Source: Lichenicola sp964247755
GTDB taxonomy: Bacteria > Pseudomonadota > Alphaproteobacteria > Acetobacterales > Acetobacteraceae
Reading direction: 5' to 3'
Length of the DNA stretch: 64,000 bases
NCBI GenBank assembly: GCA_964247755.1
Contig: CAXTVX010000001.1
Location: forward strand, 186,001-250,000
This document shows positions 26,584 to 35,986 of the stretch, piece after piece. Made by a program: the position numbers and the translations under genes. Under the pieces are notes generated by a model that made no database searches, was not told the origin of the DNA, and saw only the letters and a list, made by a program, of their open reading frames with translations. Within the stretch, counting starts at the first letter, position 1. Every line of letters begins with the position of its first letter.

Positions 26584-27297
26584 CTACCGCGCGCCCGCCA
26601 GTCGCAGCATGACGACCGCCACGGGCGAAGGAGCGACGAGGTCGACGATCGCCTGGCCCGCCACGATCGTCCCGACCCCCCAGACGTAGGCAGGATGGAT
26701 CCGCCTGCGGACCAGCAGGTCGCTGACCGGGCCGATAAGGGCGATGAGATCGAGCACCCCATCGGCCACGAAGGGCCAGGCGGTGCCGAACAGCGGCAAC
26801 GGCAGCGCGCGCTCCAGCCCCGGAGCCACCACCGTGATGGCGGCGCACAGCATGAGCCGCCTGTGCCACTCGATCCTGCGGCGCAGCCGAATGGCGGCGG
26901 CGAGAAGGCCGGCGAACAGTGCCAGCCCGACGACGCCACGAACGATGAAGAGCCCGGGCGGATAGAACGGCGGAAGGGTGTTGTTCCGGAGCGCGAACAG
27001 GATGGCACTGCCGCCGAGCAGGATCATGGCGCAGGCCAGGGCGACGCCGACCCAGCCGAGGGTGCGGTGGACCGAGACGGAGCGCCTGGCAACCAGGACC
27101 GGCTGGGCGATGAACAGGAGCACCCAGGCGCCGAAGATCGCGGCATGCAGCACAAGAAGCAGCGGGAGACCCGGCGGAGCGAGATCGAAGGGGATCGTAT
27201 GCGAGAAGCCGAATACGACGATCCCGGCGAGAACGACCGACATGATCAGGTAGAAATGCCTGCCTGCAGGCATCGCAGGCTGATGGCCAGCTTTCAT
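26584..27297 (-). CDS. Multi-pass membrane protein, unknown function (DUF2306-like)
   Basis: 237 aa from ATG 27297 (MKAGHQPAMPAG). About six hydrophobic segments: FYLIMSVVLAGIVVFGF, LLLVLHAAIFGAWVLLFIA, LGWVGVALACAMILLG, and others. The motif SVHRTLGWVG and a later WHRRLMLCAAI resemble DUF2306-type proteins, where such His residues recur. Predicted inner membrane. No operon partner is evident. Confidence 0.65.
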   Translation of the reverse strand: MKAGHQPAMPAGRHFYLIMSVVLAGIVVFGFSHTIPFDLAPPGLPLLLVLHAAIFGAWVLLFIAQPVLVARRSVSVHRTLGWVGVALACAMILLGGSAILFALRNNTLPPFYPPGLFIVRGVVGLALFAGLLAAAIRLRRRIEWHRRLMLCAAITVVAPGLERALPLPLFGTAWPFVADGVLDLIALIGPVSDLLVRRRIHPAYVWGVGTIVAGQAIVDLVAPSPVAVVMLRLAGAR

Positions 27298-27748
27298 GGC
27301 ACGCCCCACGTCGGCTTCTTCACGCCCAAGTATTCGACCAGGCCGGACGAGCGTCAATCAGCCAGCAGCGGTTCCGGGGAAAATAATCGGTTCCTGCAGG
27401 GCGCGTCTGCCGTGTCCGGGGTGGAATAGACGGTGGAAACCGGATGGCGCGCAGCCCTGGCAACAGCGGGCACAAGGCGCCCGCGGGGACGAGGGCCGCA
27501 GACGGCGACGATCGACACCCGGGATGACGTCGTCCAACCCGGGCGGCGTCTCGTTCCCGGGCAGTTGCAGCCGCAGAGTGCAGCTGAGGTGGACCCATGG
27601 CCTCCAGGCCACGCTGCGCGAGCGGACGGCAGAAGCCCGGGACCGGGCGCGAGCGATATGGCTGTCCGCTGCGCTGACCGGTGGCCCCGGCACCTGACAT
27701 CCCGGGTCTGCCATGCCGGACCACCAGCCGGTCCGGGCACGGACCGGC
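27298..27748. other. 451-bp stretch without a recognisable gene
   Basis: Upstream of the membrane-protein gene and downstream of proline iminopeptidase, both on the minus strand. Several frames are open, but their translations are Arg/Pro/Gly-rich, without family motifs or a convincing ribosome site. It must hold the membrane-protein promoter. No T-tract terminator was seen. Confidence 0.5.
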
Positions 27749-28708
27749 TCAGGCCCGGAACCGCTCCAGCGCCGCGATCAGCGCCCGCCGCGTGCCTGGC
27801 TCCAGGGCGGAATGGCCGGCATCCGGCACGATCGTCAGCCGCGCCCCGGGCCAGGCGGCGGCCAGGTCGAACGCGCTGCGTGCCGGGCAGACCATGTCGT
27901 AGCGGCCCTGCACGATCTCGGCAGGCAGGTGCGCCATCGACGCCATCCGGCCGAGCAGCCCGCCGGGCGGCAGGAACAGCCCGTTGGCGAAGTAGTGCGC
28001 CTCGATCCGCGCCAGCCCCAGCGCCGCACGATCGCGGGCGAAGCTCGCCACCGCCGCCCCGGTCGGCAGCAGGGTCGAGCACGTTCCCTCGTATTCCGAC
28101 CACGCCCGCGACGCCGGCAGGTGCACCGCCGGATCGGGATCGGTCAGGCGACGCAGGTAGGCGCCGAGCAGGTCGGGACGTTCCGCCTCGGGGATGTGCC
28201 CGGCGAACGCGGCGTGGGCGTCGGGGAAGACCGTGCGCAGTCCGTACAGGAACCAGTGGAGCTCCTCCGGCCGCCCGAGGAAGATGCCGCGCAGCACCAG
28301 CGCCACCACCCGGTCGGGATGCGCCTGGGCATAGGCCAGCGCCAGGGTGGAGCCCCAGGAGCCGCCGAACAGCACCCAGCTTGCGATCCCGAGATGGCGG
28401 CGCAGGCGCTCGATGTCGTCCAGCAGGGCGGCGGTGGTGTTGTCGCGCAAGGCTCCCTGCGGACGCGAGCGTCCGGCGCCGCGCTGGTCGAAGATCACCA
28501 CCCGCCACATCTGCGGATCGAAGAAGCGCCGGTGCACGATCCCGGCCCCGGCTCCCGGGCCGCCATGCAGGAACAGCACCGGCCGCCCGTCCGGACGCCC
28601 GACCTGCTCCCAGTACATCACGTGCGCGCCCGGCTCCGTCGTCGCCTCGAGCGGCAGGTAGCCGGCCGCGAACGGTTCGATCTCGGGAAACAGGTCGCCG
28701 TTCGCCAT
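27749..28708 (-). CDS. pip: Proline iminopeptidase
   Basis: Cytoplasmic alpha/beta-hydrolase that releases N-terminal proline from peptides. 319 aa: oxyanion loop HGGPGAG, DQRGAGRS, nucleophile elbow GGSWGS, catalytic Asp in GRYDMVCP and His in GHSALEP. The opening MANGDLFPEIEPFAAGYLPL is the usual start of the family. ATG 28708. Confidence 0.93.
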   Translation of the reverse strand: MANGDLFPEIEPFAAGYLPLEATTEPGAHVMYWEQVGRPDGRPVLFLHGGPGAGAGIVHRRFFDPQMWRVVIFDQRGAGRSRPQGALRDNTTAALLDDIERLRRHLGIASWVLFGGSWGSTLALAYAQAHPDRVVALVLRGIFLGRPEELHWFLYGLRTVFPDAHAAFAGHIPEAERPDLLGAYLRRLTDPDPAVHLPASRAWSEYEGTCSTLLPTGAAVASFARDRAALGLARIEAHYFANGLFLPPGGLLGRMASMAHLPAEIVQGRYDMVCPARSAFDLAAAWPGARLTIVPDAGHSALEPGTRRALIAALERFRA

Positions 28709-28816
28709 GTCGCACTATACGCAGCCGCGGAACGGCAGCCAGGGCATGATCCGGTCCCATCGCGAGGCCGCGTGCGGATGCGCGCGCGTCACGCATGCCC
28801 TATAGAACCTGCACCC

Positions 28817-29251
28817 ATGCCACCCCTTCCCGCACCCGCCGGCGCCCGGCCGCCGGATCACCCGGCCGCCCGGACATTTCTCGTCGCCGGCGCCCTGCTC
28901 GGCCTGCTCACGGTGGCGACCGGCGCGCTGGCGGCGCACCTGCCCGACCGGATGCTGGCGCCGGGCGGACGCGACCTGCTGCGCAGCGCGGTGCAGATGC
29001 AGGGCTGGCACGTCCCGGCGCTGCTCGCCTGCGGGCTGCTTGCGGAGCGGCGCGGCCACGTGCTGCTCCGGGCCGCCGGCCTTGCCTTCGGGCTCGGCAT
29101 CGCCTGCTTCTGCGCCGGCGTCTACGCGCTCGGCTTCGACGGCGCCGCCGCCTGGGCCCGCCTGATCGGCCGCGCCGCCCCGTTCGGCGGCAGCGTGCTG
29201 ATGGGCGGCTGGCTGCTGCTGGCGCTCGCCTGCCTGCAGCGGCGCGCGTGA
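28817..29251 (+). CDS. DUF423-family small membrane protein
   Basis: 144 aa with four predicted membrane spans: FLVAGALLGLLTVATGALAAH, then WHVPALLACGLL, and others. The AGALLGxxxVxxGAxxAH pattern, an LRSAVQMQGWHVPALL helix and the GSVLMGGWLLLALA end match DUF423 (YgdD-like). Function unknown. The start is ATG 28817. The final codons overlap the GTG of the next gene by 4 bp. ygdD-rlmM adjacency is also known in E. coli. Confidence 0.88.
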   Translation: MPPLPAPAGARPPDHPAARTFLVAGALLGLLTVATGALAAHLPDRMLAPGGRDLLRSAVQMQGWHVPALLACGLLAERRGHVLLRAAGLAFGLGIACFCAGVYALGFDGAAAWARLIGRAAPFGGSVLMGGWLLLALACLQRRA

Positions 29252-30180
29252 CGGAGGACTGCGGCGCCGCCTACCTGGCGTCGGAGGGCAACGAGGCGGT
29301 GCTGGCAGAGGAGCTCCATCGCCGCGGCATCGCCGTGTCCGGCTGGCTGGGCCGGCTGGCGCTGTCGCCGGACCCGCCGGCGGCGGCGTTGTGGGCGCTG
29401 GACCAATGGACCGCACCGGAGGAGGTCGCCTGCGTCTCCATCGGCGATGCGGTCGCCGCACTCCGCGACCGGCAGCGCAACTGGAGCCACCTGCCGGGGC
29501 TGCACCACCGCCGCTCCGCCCTGATCGCCGCCCGGCTGCCGCCGGTGAAGGCGGCGCCGCTGCGTTTCCCGGCCGCCGCCCCCACCGCCCCGCTCGGCGC
29601 CTGGACCCTGCTGGCGCCGGACCGCCTGCTGCTCAGCACGGCCAAGACCAGCCCGTTCGCGAACGGCATCGCCCGCTTCCACGAGGACCGCACCGGGCCG
29701 CCGAGCCGCGCCTACCTCAAGCTGTGGGAGGCCTGCGCCCGCCTCGGCGCCTGGCCGCAACCCGGCGAGACATGCCTCGACCTCGGCGCTTCCCCCGGCG
29801 GCTGGACCTGGGCGATCGCCAGCCTGGGTGCCGCTGTGATCGCGATTGACCGCGCGCCGCTCGATCCGCGCGTCGCCGCGATGCCGGGAGTGCGGTTCCG
29901 TCCCGACAGCGCCTTCGGGCTCGACCCCGCGCACGAGGCGCCGGTGGACTGGCTGTTCAGCGACGTGATCGCCTACCCCGCCCGCCTGCTCGCCCTCGTT
30001 CGGCGCTGGATCGCCGCCGGCACCGCACGCCGGATCGTCTGCACGATCAAGTTCCAGGACCCGACCGATCACGACGCCGCCGACGCCTTCGCCGCGATCC
30101 CCGGCGCCCGGCTGCTGCACCTGTCGCACAACAAGCACGAGCTCACCTTCCTCTGGCAGAGCGACGTGACCTGGACGTGA
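29248..30180 (+). CDS. RlmM-like 23S rRNA 2'-O-methyltransferase
   Basis: 310 aa. N-terminal THUMP-like region, then an FtsJ/RrmJ Rossmann fold with motif I CLDLGASPGGWTWAI (about 177), the Asp of DWLFSDVIAYP, and the catalytic Lys in CTIKFQDP. This organisation fits COG2933 (RlmM, C2498 of 23S rRNA). The start is GTG 29248 by GTGA overlap with the DUF423 gene, an arrangement shared with ygdD-rlmM in enterobacteria, which supports the call. Confidence 0.83.
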   Translation: MTEDCGAAYLASEGNEAVLAEELHRRGIAVSGWLGRLALSPDPPAAALWALDQWTAPEEVACVSIGDAVAALRDRQRNWSHLPGLHHRRSALIAARLPPVKAAPLRFPAAAPTAPLGAWTLLAPDRLLLSTAKTSPFANGIARFHEDRTGPPSRAYLKLWEACARLGAWPQPGETCLDLGASPGGWTWAIASLGAAVIAIDRAPLDPRVAAMPGVRFRPDSAFGLDPAHEAPVDWLFSDVIAYPARLLALVRRWIAAGTARRIVCTIKFQDPTDHDAADAFAAIPGARLLHLSHNKHELTFLWQSDVTWT

Positions 30181-30713
30181 CGAGGTGCCAGACTACCTGC
30201 GCATCGAAGCGAGCATGGACCTGCGCTCCTGTACCGGACGCTACCCTGCCGAGCTGCACCTTCGTGCTCAACAAACAGCCCATCAGCCTCCTGGTGTGCG
30301 GAGGCATGAGCTACGCGGCGTTCAGCGGCCTCGGCAAGGACGTCAACGATCCGGCCAAGGCTACCGATGCCGGCCCGATCCCGCCCGACAGCTACAACAT
30401 CGTCGACCGACGGGTCGGCGGCAGGTTTCCGATGATCGAGTCCACGACCCACAACTGATCAGCAACAGCCAGCGCAACGAGTGGCTCGCGCTCTACAGTA
30501 CAAGGTCCAATGCCGACCAGACGGCGGTGCAGAAGATCAAGCGCGGCAACTTCCGCCTGCACCCGATCGGAAGGCTGGGCATCAGCGAGGGCTGCATTAC
30601 CTTGATGCACCAGAGCGGGTTCGACCAGTTGCGTCGCACTCTCCCTGGGCGCACCGAAGGTCTTCATTCCCGGCACGCAGATACGTACCTGTGGTAGGGT
30701 GGAGGTGCGATGA
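30177..30713 (+). pseudogene. Frameshifted Tlde1/DUF2778 T6SS L,D-transpeptidase-like effector
   Basis: Three pieces of one family lie in two frames. Frame A: CTFVLNKQPISLLVCGGMSY, AFSGLGKDVN, GPIPPDSYNIVDRRVGGR, ending at a TGA at 30456. Frame B (about 30470-30640): WLALYS, then RGNFRLHPIGRLGISEGCIT with the catalytic His (30560) and Cys (30592). Frame A again: LGAPKVFIPGTQIRTCGRVE, ending TGA 30711-30713. This is the complete domain order of tlde1 proteins, which attack periplasmic peptidoglycan. Two compensating single-base changes separate the pieces. The ancestral stop overlaps the next ATG (ATGA). The 5' end is uncertain. Confidence 0.78.
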
Positions 30714-31012
30714 TCCGGCTCGACAGGATCGTCCTCGGCCTGGCCGCCATCCTCCTGCTGGCGCTTGTCCTGGACGTGGCCTTTCAACGCAGCGACTGGG
30801 TCGGCAGCGTGCTGCACAGGCTGAACTATTCGGACTGGTTCATCAGCCTCAGGCACAGGCTAGGCGTGGTCGCGCCGGAGGATCAGGAAGCCCTGCTGGA
30901 CGGACTGTGCGACGCGCTGAGCCTCCTCATCAGCGTCGCGGTGGTGATGACGCGTTCCGCTGGTTCGCTTTGGCGCAGCAGGACCAGGCGGCTCGAACGG
31001 CGTCCCGGCTAG
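30710..31012 (+). CDS. Small membrane protein, candidate immunity partner of the Tlde1-like effector
   Basis: 100 aa: an N-terminal membrane segment (IVLGLAAILLLALVLDVAF, about 8-26), a soluble middle (SDWVGSVLHRLNYSDWFISL), and a second hydrophobic segment (ALSLLISVAVVM) before a basic tail. ATG 30710 overlaps the effector's ancestral stop, and GGAGG precedes it. Tlde1 effectors are encoded next to membrane or periplasmic immunity proteins, so position and topology fit. No sequence family was recognised, so the role is inferred. Confidence 0.6.
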   Translation: MIRLDRIVLGLAAILLLALVLDVAFQRSDWVGSVLHRLNYSDWFISLRHRLGVVAPEDQEALLDGLCDALSLLISVAVVMTRSAGSLWRSRTRRLERRPG

Positions 31013-31045
31013 ATTTCTGAACGCGGTCCGCCTTCCTGGCGCGGA

Positions 31046-33040
31046 TCACCAGCCGCCGACGACGAGGGCCACCCGGCTCCATCGGTCGGGAGCCGTGCAG
31101 TAGAAATGGTAGAAGGTCCCGCCCAGCCGGCCGTCCCCGCTGTCGCCGACCTTGCACGGCGAGGTGCTGGTCCTGGGCACGACGAAGCCGTCGTAGCGGA
31201 TGTCGGGCGCCAGCAGCGGGCTGTCGAACCGGGTCAGCCCGTCCTCGACGTTCAGCACGCCCTTGCCGTTGCCACCCTGCACGCCGCCGCCGGACCTGAG
31301 CTGCACATCGAAGGCGTTGCGCCCGGCAAAGCTGCCGTCCCTCGCAGCCACGGAATGCAGGTCGATCACCCCCGCCGCGCCCGCATTGCCGTTCGGGGAC
31401 GCGATCCCGGGCGCGCCCACGTCGAGGCCGCCCGCAAACCGCGGCAACAGGTTCCACTGCATCGCGGTGCCGAGATAGCGGCCATCCTGCTCGATCGTGT
31501 CGCGGCCGCAATGGATGCTGGTGAAGATCGGGTGCTGCGTGACGTCGGCGGTGGTGCCGCTGTCGCGGTAGCAGACGCCGGTGACCGCACCGGTCGCCGG
31601 GTTCCTGCCGGTGTCCGACGCCACCTCGATGTCGTCGAACGCCACCGGACCGCCGCTGGCGACGATGCCGTTGTCGAAATGCGTGACGATGTCGTCGGAG
31701 AACTGCGACGGGTCCGGATTCCGTGTGCCGAACCCGGAATAGAAGATCGCGGTGGCGGCGTACCCCGACCCCTCGTAGCCCGCGGTCGGGCCGTAGAAGG
31801 TGTCGTGGTCGCTCTCGACGGTGGTGCCGCCGGACGCGGAAAAGAACACCGGGTTCGTGCGCACCGGCGGTGCCACGTTGTAGAAGAAGTTGTGGTGGCT
31901 GAACACGGTCGACACGTTGTCCAGCAGCACCATGCTGCTGCTGGCCCCCATCGAGCTGTCCGCGAGCACCAGGCTGCCGGTCAGGGAGTTCGGCGGCGCC
32001 AGCCAGCTCACCCCGACCCTGACCCCCACCGTGAACAGCTTGTCCAGCACCACGCCCTGGATCGCCTGCCCGTCGATCCGCACCGCGGTGTTGCCGCCCT
32101 CGATCAGGGCGTCGGTCACGTTGAAGTTGCCCTGCCCCCCGGTGCGGAATGCCGCCGCGGTGCTGTGGTACCAGATCGGGATCGACGTGGCGTTGCCGCC
32201 GAGTGCGGTGTCGGTCCACACGATCCGTTCCAGCCGCACGTTGCTCATGTCCTGGAGCAGGAAGCCGCCCACCCAGTTGTTGGCGCCGTCGTACCAGCCG
32301 CGGGCGTTGGTGAAGACGATGTCGTCGAACAGTTCCGGCGCCATGAACGAGGCGCCCTCGCCCGGCATGCCGATCACCGAGATCGCGGTGCCGGCGTAGC
32401 CCTTCTGGGTGCCGCCGGGCACCGAGTTGCTGCCGCGCCCGGCGGCGGCCGGAACGATCCGGGTGTCGGCCTCGAACTGGATGCCGGAGATCCGCACCGA
32501 TTGTCCGGGCCACAATCCCTGGCGATGGATGTCGGTCCGGTTGCCGCCGGGGTTGCGGTTCATCCGGATCCGGAAGCCGTCGATGCCGCCCTCGAACTGC
32601 AGCTGCGTGTTCGCCGAGCCGTCGCCGCGGATCGCCAGGCTCGTGTTCGGGCCGAACTCGAACTCGATGGCTCGGGTCAGCACGTAGCGCCCGGACGGCA
32701 CGTCCAGCTCGACCGCGCCGTTGCCCGCCAGCCGGGCGGCCAGGACCGAGACCCGTGCCGCATCCATGCCTGCGACGCGGTCGGCATGGCCGGTCACCAG
32801 CAGGGCCGCGTTAGCGAAGGCCTGGGTATCGTCGGTCGAGCCGTCGCCCCTGGCGCCGAACTCCCTGATGTCCAGGTGCCCGGCAACGCCGAGGCCCGAC
32901 ATCCGCACGGGCCGCGGATCAGGCGGCCGCCCCTGCGCGCGCGCCGTTCCGGAAAGCGGCAGGGTGCCGACCAGGATCGCCAGCACCGCGGCGATGCCCC
33001 GGTTCCGGCCGATGGCGACCGTCGCCCGCCCGGGTATCAT
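31046..33040 (-). CDS. Secreted beta-helix protein (pectate-lyase-3 superfamily)
   Basis: 664 aa. Signal peptide (residues 1-35, cleavage near ARA-Q), then the diagnostic IREFGARGDGSTDDTQAFANA at 58-78, which opens parallel beta-helix proteins of the pectate lyase/GH28-like group. A long repetitive coil region follows and a C-terminal domain with two Cys (SPCKVGDSGDG ... FYHFYCTAPDRWSRVALV) resembling the end domain of surface or tail-spike-like proteins. Predicted exported; the substrate is probably a polysaccharide. The start is ATG 33040 by the signal peptide; upstream codons are open but non-conserved. Confidence 0.75.
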   Translation of the reverse strand: MIPGRATVAIGRNRGIAAVLAILVGTLPLSGTARAQGRPPDPRPVRMSGLGVAGHLDIREFGARGDGSTDDTQAFANAALLVTGHADRVAGMDAARVSVLAARLAGNGAVELDVPSGRYVLTRAIEFEFGPNTSLAIRGDGSANTQLQFEGGIDGFRIRMNRNPGGNRTDIHRQGLWPGQSVRISGIQFEADTRIVPAAAGRGSNSVPGGTQKGYAGTAISVIGMPGEGASFMAPELFDDIVFTNARGWYDGANNWVGGFLLQDMSNVRLERIVWTDTALGGNATSIPIWYHSTAAAFRTGGQGNFNVTDALIEGGNTAVRIDGQAIQGVVLDKLFTVGVRVGVSWLAPPNSLTGSLVLADSSMGASSSMVLLDNVSTVFSHHNFFYNVAPPVRTNPVFFSASGGTTVESDHDTFYGPTAGYEGSGYAATAIFYSGFGTRNPDPSQFSDDIVTHFDNGIVASGGPVAFDDIEVASDTGRNPATGAVTGVCYRDSGTTADVTQHPIFTSIHCGRDTIEQDGRYLGTAMQWNLLPRFAGGLDVGAPGIASPNGNAGAAGVIDLHSVAARDGSFAGRNAFDVQLRSGGGVQGGNGKGVLNVEDGLTRFDSPLLAPDIRYDGFVVPRTSTSPCKVGDSGDGRLGGTFYHFYCTAPDRWSRVALVVGGW

Positions 33041-33482
33041 GATCCCGCCGGCGGGATGCCGACGAACCTGCCGGTCGCAAGGCCCGTCCGCGGATCGTCC
33101 ACCGCCTGCTGCAGCCTGAACGGCCGCGCGCCCTCGTCGCTGCCGCCGAACCCGGACCCGAACGGGACAGCCGGCCGTCGCCTGGCCGTGGCGTGGACGG
33201 TGACGGCACGTCCGTCGACATCCGCTCTCCCCGCTGTCGGCCCAGGCACCGCGGCCGACGTCGAACCCGGTTCGACACGGCATCCCCAGGCCACGGCGCG
33301 AACGATGAGGCGGTTCAGCTGCATGATGCTCCCTGCCGTCGAGGATGACCGGCATGTCGTCGTCCCGCCGAGCGTGACGGACACGGAACCGGCTCGCCCG
33401 GCCGACACCTTCCTCCAGGGCCGACGGCAGCATGACCCCGTCCGGGGGAACGGTCCATCAGCCGCCGGTTGTCCCGCGGGCG

Positions 33483-33878
33483 CTACTGCGACGGACCGGG
33501 GTTCACGTTGCCGCAGGCCTTCGCCATCGCCGCACCCGCCGGCGCCCGGCAGACCCGGGCCGCGTCCGGCCCGCAGGCCGCGGTCGCGGTGTCGTAGTCG
33601 GACCCGAGCACGTCGCGCGCGATGTCCAGGCTCGGGTTCGGCTTGTCCTCGGTGCCAGGGCCGTTCCGGCTCAGCGCCGTCACCTGGTCCTCGGTCTGGT
33701 GCACCCGGGCCATCGCCTCCAGGCACGTCTTGCCCGCCGCCGGCATGCGCAGCCGGAGCACGGCCAGCACGCGGTCGAGGTTCTGGCGCGCGCCACCTTC
33801 CGCGTCCTGCGCCGAGGCCTGGCCGATCCCGCACAGCAGGCCGAGCGCCGCCACCGCCGCCACACGCCTCGATCCCAT
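33483..33878 (-). CDS. Small secreted protein with four cysteines, unknown function
   Basis: 131 aa. Clear signal peptide with cleavage near ASA-Q (residue 23/24). The mature part is helical with Cys at 52, 102, 110 and 122, suggesting two disulfides. ATG 33878 has GGGGAGCGGG just upstream. No family recognised. It lies 442 bp upstream of the beta-helix gene on the same strand. Confidence 0.7.
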   Translation of the reverse strand: MGSRRVAAVAALGLLCGIGQASAQDAEGGARQNLDRVLAVLRLRMPAAGKTCLEAMARVHQTEDQVTALSRNGPGTEDKPNPSLDIARDVLGSDYDTATAACGPDAARVCRAPAGAAMAKACGNVNPGPSQ

Positions 33879-34052
33879 TGCCCGCTCCCCGCCGGTCCGC
33901 TTCACGGTCCGGACCTTTCGTCCCGACGAGCATCCTCGCCGGTCAGGTGACCACACCTGATCCGGTGGTGTCCTAGCCGAACCGTGTAACGGTTGGACGA
34001 CGGCCGACGTCAAGGCACCGATAGTAATGCGCCGGCGTCCGATCCGTCACCA

Positions 34053-34568
34053 TCAGTGCGGACGTGCGTCCCAGGCAGCGATCTGGTCCACCGAAGCCTG
34101 CGGCGACATCGCGCGCGCGTTGCCGAGCGCCAGCGTGCCGTCCGGATCCAGCAGTTTTCCCTGCGGGGTCAGCACCAGCACGGTCGGGATCTGCTTCACC
34201 GTGACGCCGTAGCGGGCGGCCACGTCCATGTTGACGTTGAACCGGTCGACGTTGACCAGCACCGTCTCGAACCGGCTGTCGCGCCACGCCTTCACCGCCG
34301 GCATCTGCATCACCCCGTTGAGCATGCGGCAGTCCGGGCACCAGTTGGCGCCGAAGTCGATCAGCACGTCGCGGCCGCTCCTGCGGGCGGCAGCAAAGGC
34401 GGCGTCGACCTGCGCATGCGCGTCGGCGGCCGTGTCGTAGGGATGCGGGCTCGGCACCGGCTGCGTCGCCGGCAGGCCGGTGGGCGGGGGAAGCCCGACC
34501 GCGAGCGCACCCCCCGCGGTCGCGAGCGTCAGGCTGGCGGCGAGCAGGGCGGGACCGAGGATGCGCAT
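34053..34568 (-). CDS. Exported thioredoxin-family protein
   Basis: 171 aa with a signal peptide (about 1-23). Redox motif WCPDC (W76, C77, C80) in DVLIDFGANWCPDCRML and a cis-proline loop in VKQIPTVLVL. Predicted periplasmic disulfide reductase or thiol-disulfide carrier. The N-terminal linker is Pro-rich. The start is ATG 34568, after the non-conserved upstream extension. Divergent from the GST gene. Confidence 0.88.
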   Translation of the reverse strand: MRILGPALLAASLTLATAGGALAVGLPPPTGLPATQPVPSPHPYDTAADAHAQVDAAFAAARRSGRDVLIDFGANWCPDCRMLNGVMQMPAVKAWRDSRFETVLVNVDRFNVNMDVAARYGVTVKQIPTVLVLTPQGKLLDPDGTLALGNARAMSPQASVDQIAAWDARPH

Positions 34569-34680
34569 GCACGGGACTCCGGGTGCGGTGACGCCACGCC
34601 CGGACGTCGCGGGCGTAGGGTTGGAATGACATGATCTATGCCATCTCGTGTAGAACTCGCCAAACCACAAGGAGGCCGGG

Positions 34681-35391
34681 ATGATCGAGCTGTACTACTG
34701 GACCACGCCGAACGGCCACAAGATCACGCTGTTCCTGGAGGAGGCCGGGCTCGAGTACCGGGTGATCCCGGTGAACATCGGCAAGGGCGAGCAGTTCGCG
34801 CCCGCGTTCCTCCGGGTGGCGCCGAACAACCGCATCCCGGCGATCGTCGACCACGCCCCCGCGGATGGCGGCGAGCCGGTGTCGCTGTTCGAGTCCGGCG
34901 CGATCCTGCTCTACCTGGCCGACAAGACCGGCCGCTTCGTCCCGGACAGCCTGCGCGGCCGCGCCGAGGCGCTGCAATGGCTGTTCTGGCAGATGGGCGG
35001 CCTCGGGCCGATGGCCGGGCAGACCCACCATTTCCGCAACTATGCGCCGGAAAAGATCCCCTACGCGATCAACCGCTACGTCAACGAGACCAATCGCCTC
35101 TACGGCGTGCTGGACCGCCGGCTGGCCGACCGCGCCTTCCTCGCCGGCGACGCCTATACCGTCGCCGACATGGCGAGCTATCCCTGGATCCTGCCCGACG
35201 CGCAGGGCCAGGCGATCGACGACTTCCCGCACCTCAAGCGCTGGCACGACGCGATCAAGTCCCGCCCGGCCACCACCCGGGCCTACGACCTGGTGCGCAC
35301 GGTCAACCCCGGTGCCGGCGGCATCCGCACCGAGGAGGAGCGCCGGATTCTGTTCGGGCAGACCGCCGCGTCGCTGCCGCCGCGCGCCTGA
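34681..35391 (+). CDS. Glutathione S-transferase (nu-class/YfcG-like)
   Basis: 236 aa cytoplasmic enzyme. N-terminal thioredoxin-like domain with TTPNGHKITLFLEEAGLEY, NNRIPAIVDH with the cis-Pro, and LFESGAILLYLADK (glutathione Ser/Glu site). The helical C-terminal domain has the N-capping AFLAGDAYTVADMASYPW. The TPNGxK start is typical of nu-class, disulfide-reducing GSTs such as YfcG. Strong AAGGAGG ribosome site before ATG 34681. Confidence 0.92.
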   Translation: MIELYYWTTPNGHKITLFLEEAGLEYRVIPVNIGKGEQFAPAFLRVAPNNRIPAIVDHAPADGGEPVSLFESGAILLYLADKTGRFVPDSLRGRAEALQWLFWQMGGLGPMAGQTHHFRNYAPEKIPYAINRYVNETNRLYGVLDRRLADRAFLAGDAYTVADMASYPWILPDAQGQAIDDFPHLKRWHDAIKSRPATTRAYDLVRTVNPGAGGIRTEEERRILFGQTAASLPPRA

Positions 35392-35500
35392 GCCCGGCCG
35401 ATGCCGGCCTCCCCGCCCCTGGCCACCGCCTGCCCCCGCCGTGACCCGGGGCACGACGGCGAGGATGGCAGCCCGGCCGCGTCCTGCTAAGCAGGCCGGC

Positions 35501-35986
35501 ATGCCGACCAGCCGGACCCGCCGCCCGACCGTGCCCCCTGCCGCCCGACCGCCTGCCGTCCAGCTCCCGCCGGGCCGGCGGTCCAGGCGCTCAATCCGCG
35601 GCCGGATCGTGCAGCGCGTGCTGGTGGCGCTCCTGGCCGGCCTCGCCCTGCTGGCGCTGCAGCGCTCCGGGCTGCTGGACCGGCTGTCCGGCAACGCGTT
35701 CCCGTCGGCGCTGGACTGGTCCAGCGACTATCCGCTGGTGGAGCACCTGCGCCGGCTGGTGGTGCGGGACCGGCTGACCCGCGATTCCCCCGACTGCCTG
35801 CTGTTCGTGATCAACGGCAACGATCCGCCCGACGCCACCCGGATGGACGTGATGGAGAAGCATTCCGGCTCCTGTCCCGGTACCCGCGGCCAGCTGCCCA
35901 AGCTGTTCACCCTCAGGGTGGACCGCGTCGCGCGCAGCGTGCAGAGCGACGACGGGTCGCCCGGCTCGTTCCACCCGCTGCCATGA
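35501..35986 (+). CDS. Single-pass membrane protein of unknown function, coupled to the Rieske gene
   Basis: 161 aa from ATG 35501. Basic, Pro/Arg-rich N-terminus (about 35 residues), one membrane segment (VLVALLAGLALLALQRSGLL), then a periplasmic domain with DSPDCLLFVINGNDPPDATR and a later Cys in HSGSCPGTRGQ. The stop overlaps the Rieske ATG (ATGA), so the two are probably co-translated. The two cysteines might form a disulfide. No family recognised. Confidence 0.6.
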   Translation: MPTSRTRRPTVPPAARPPAVQLPPGRRSRRSIRGRIVQRVLVALLAGLALLALQRSGLLDRLSGNAFPSALDWSSDYPLVEHLRRLVVRDRLTRDSPDCLLFVINGNDPPDATRMDVMEKHSGSCPGTRGQLPKLFTLRVDRVARSVQSDDGSPGSFHPLP

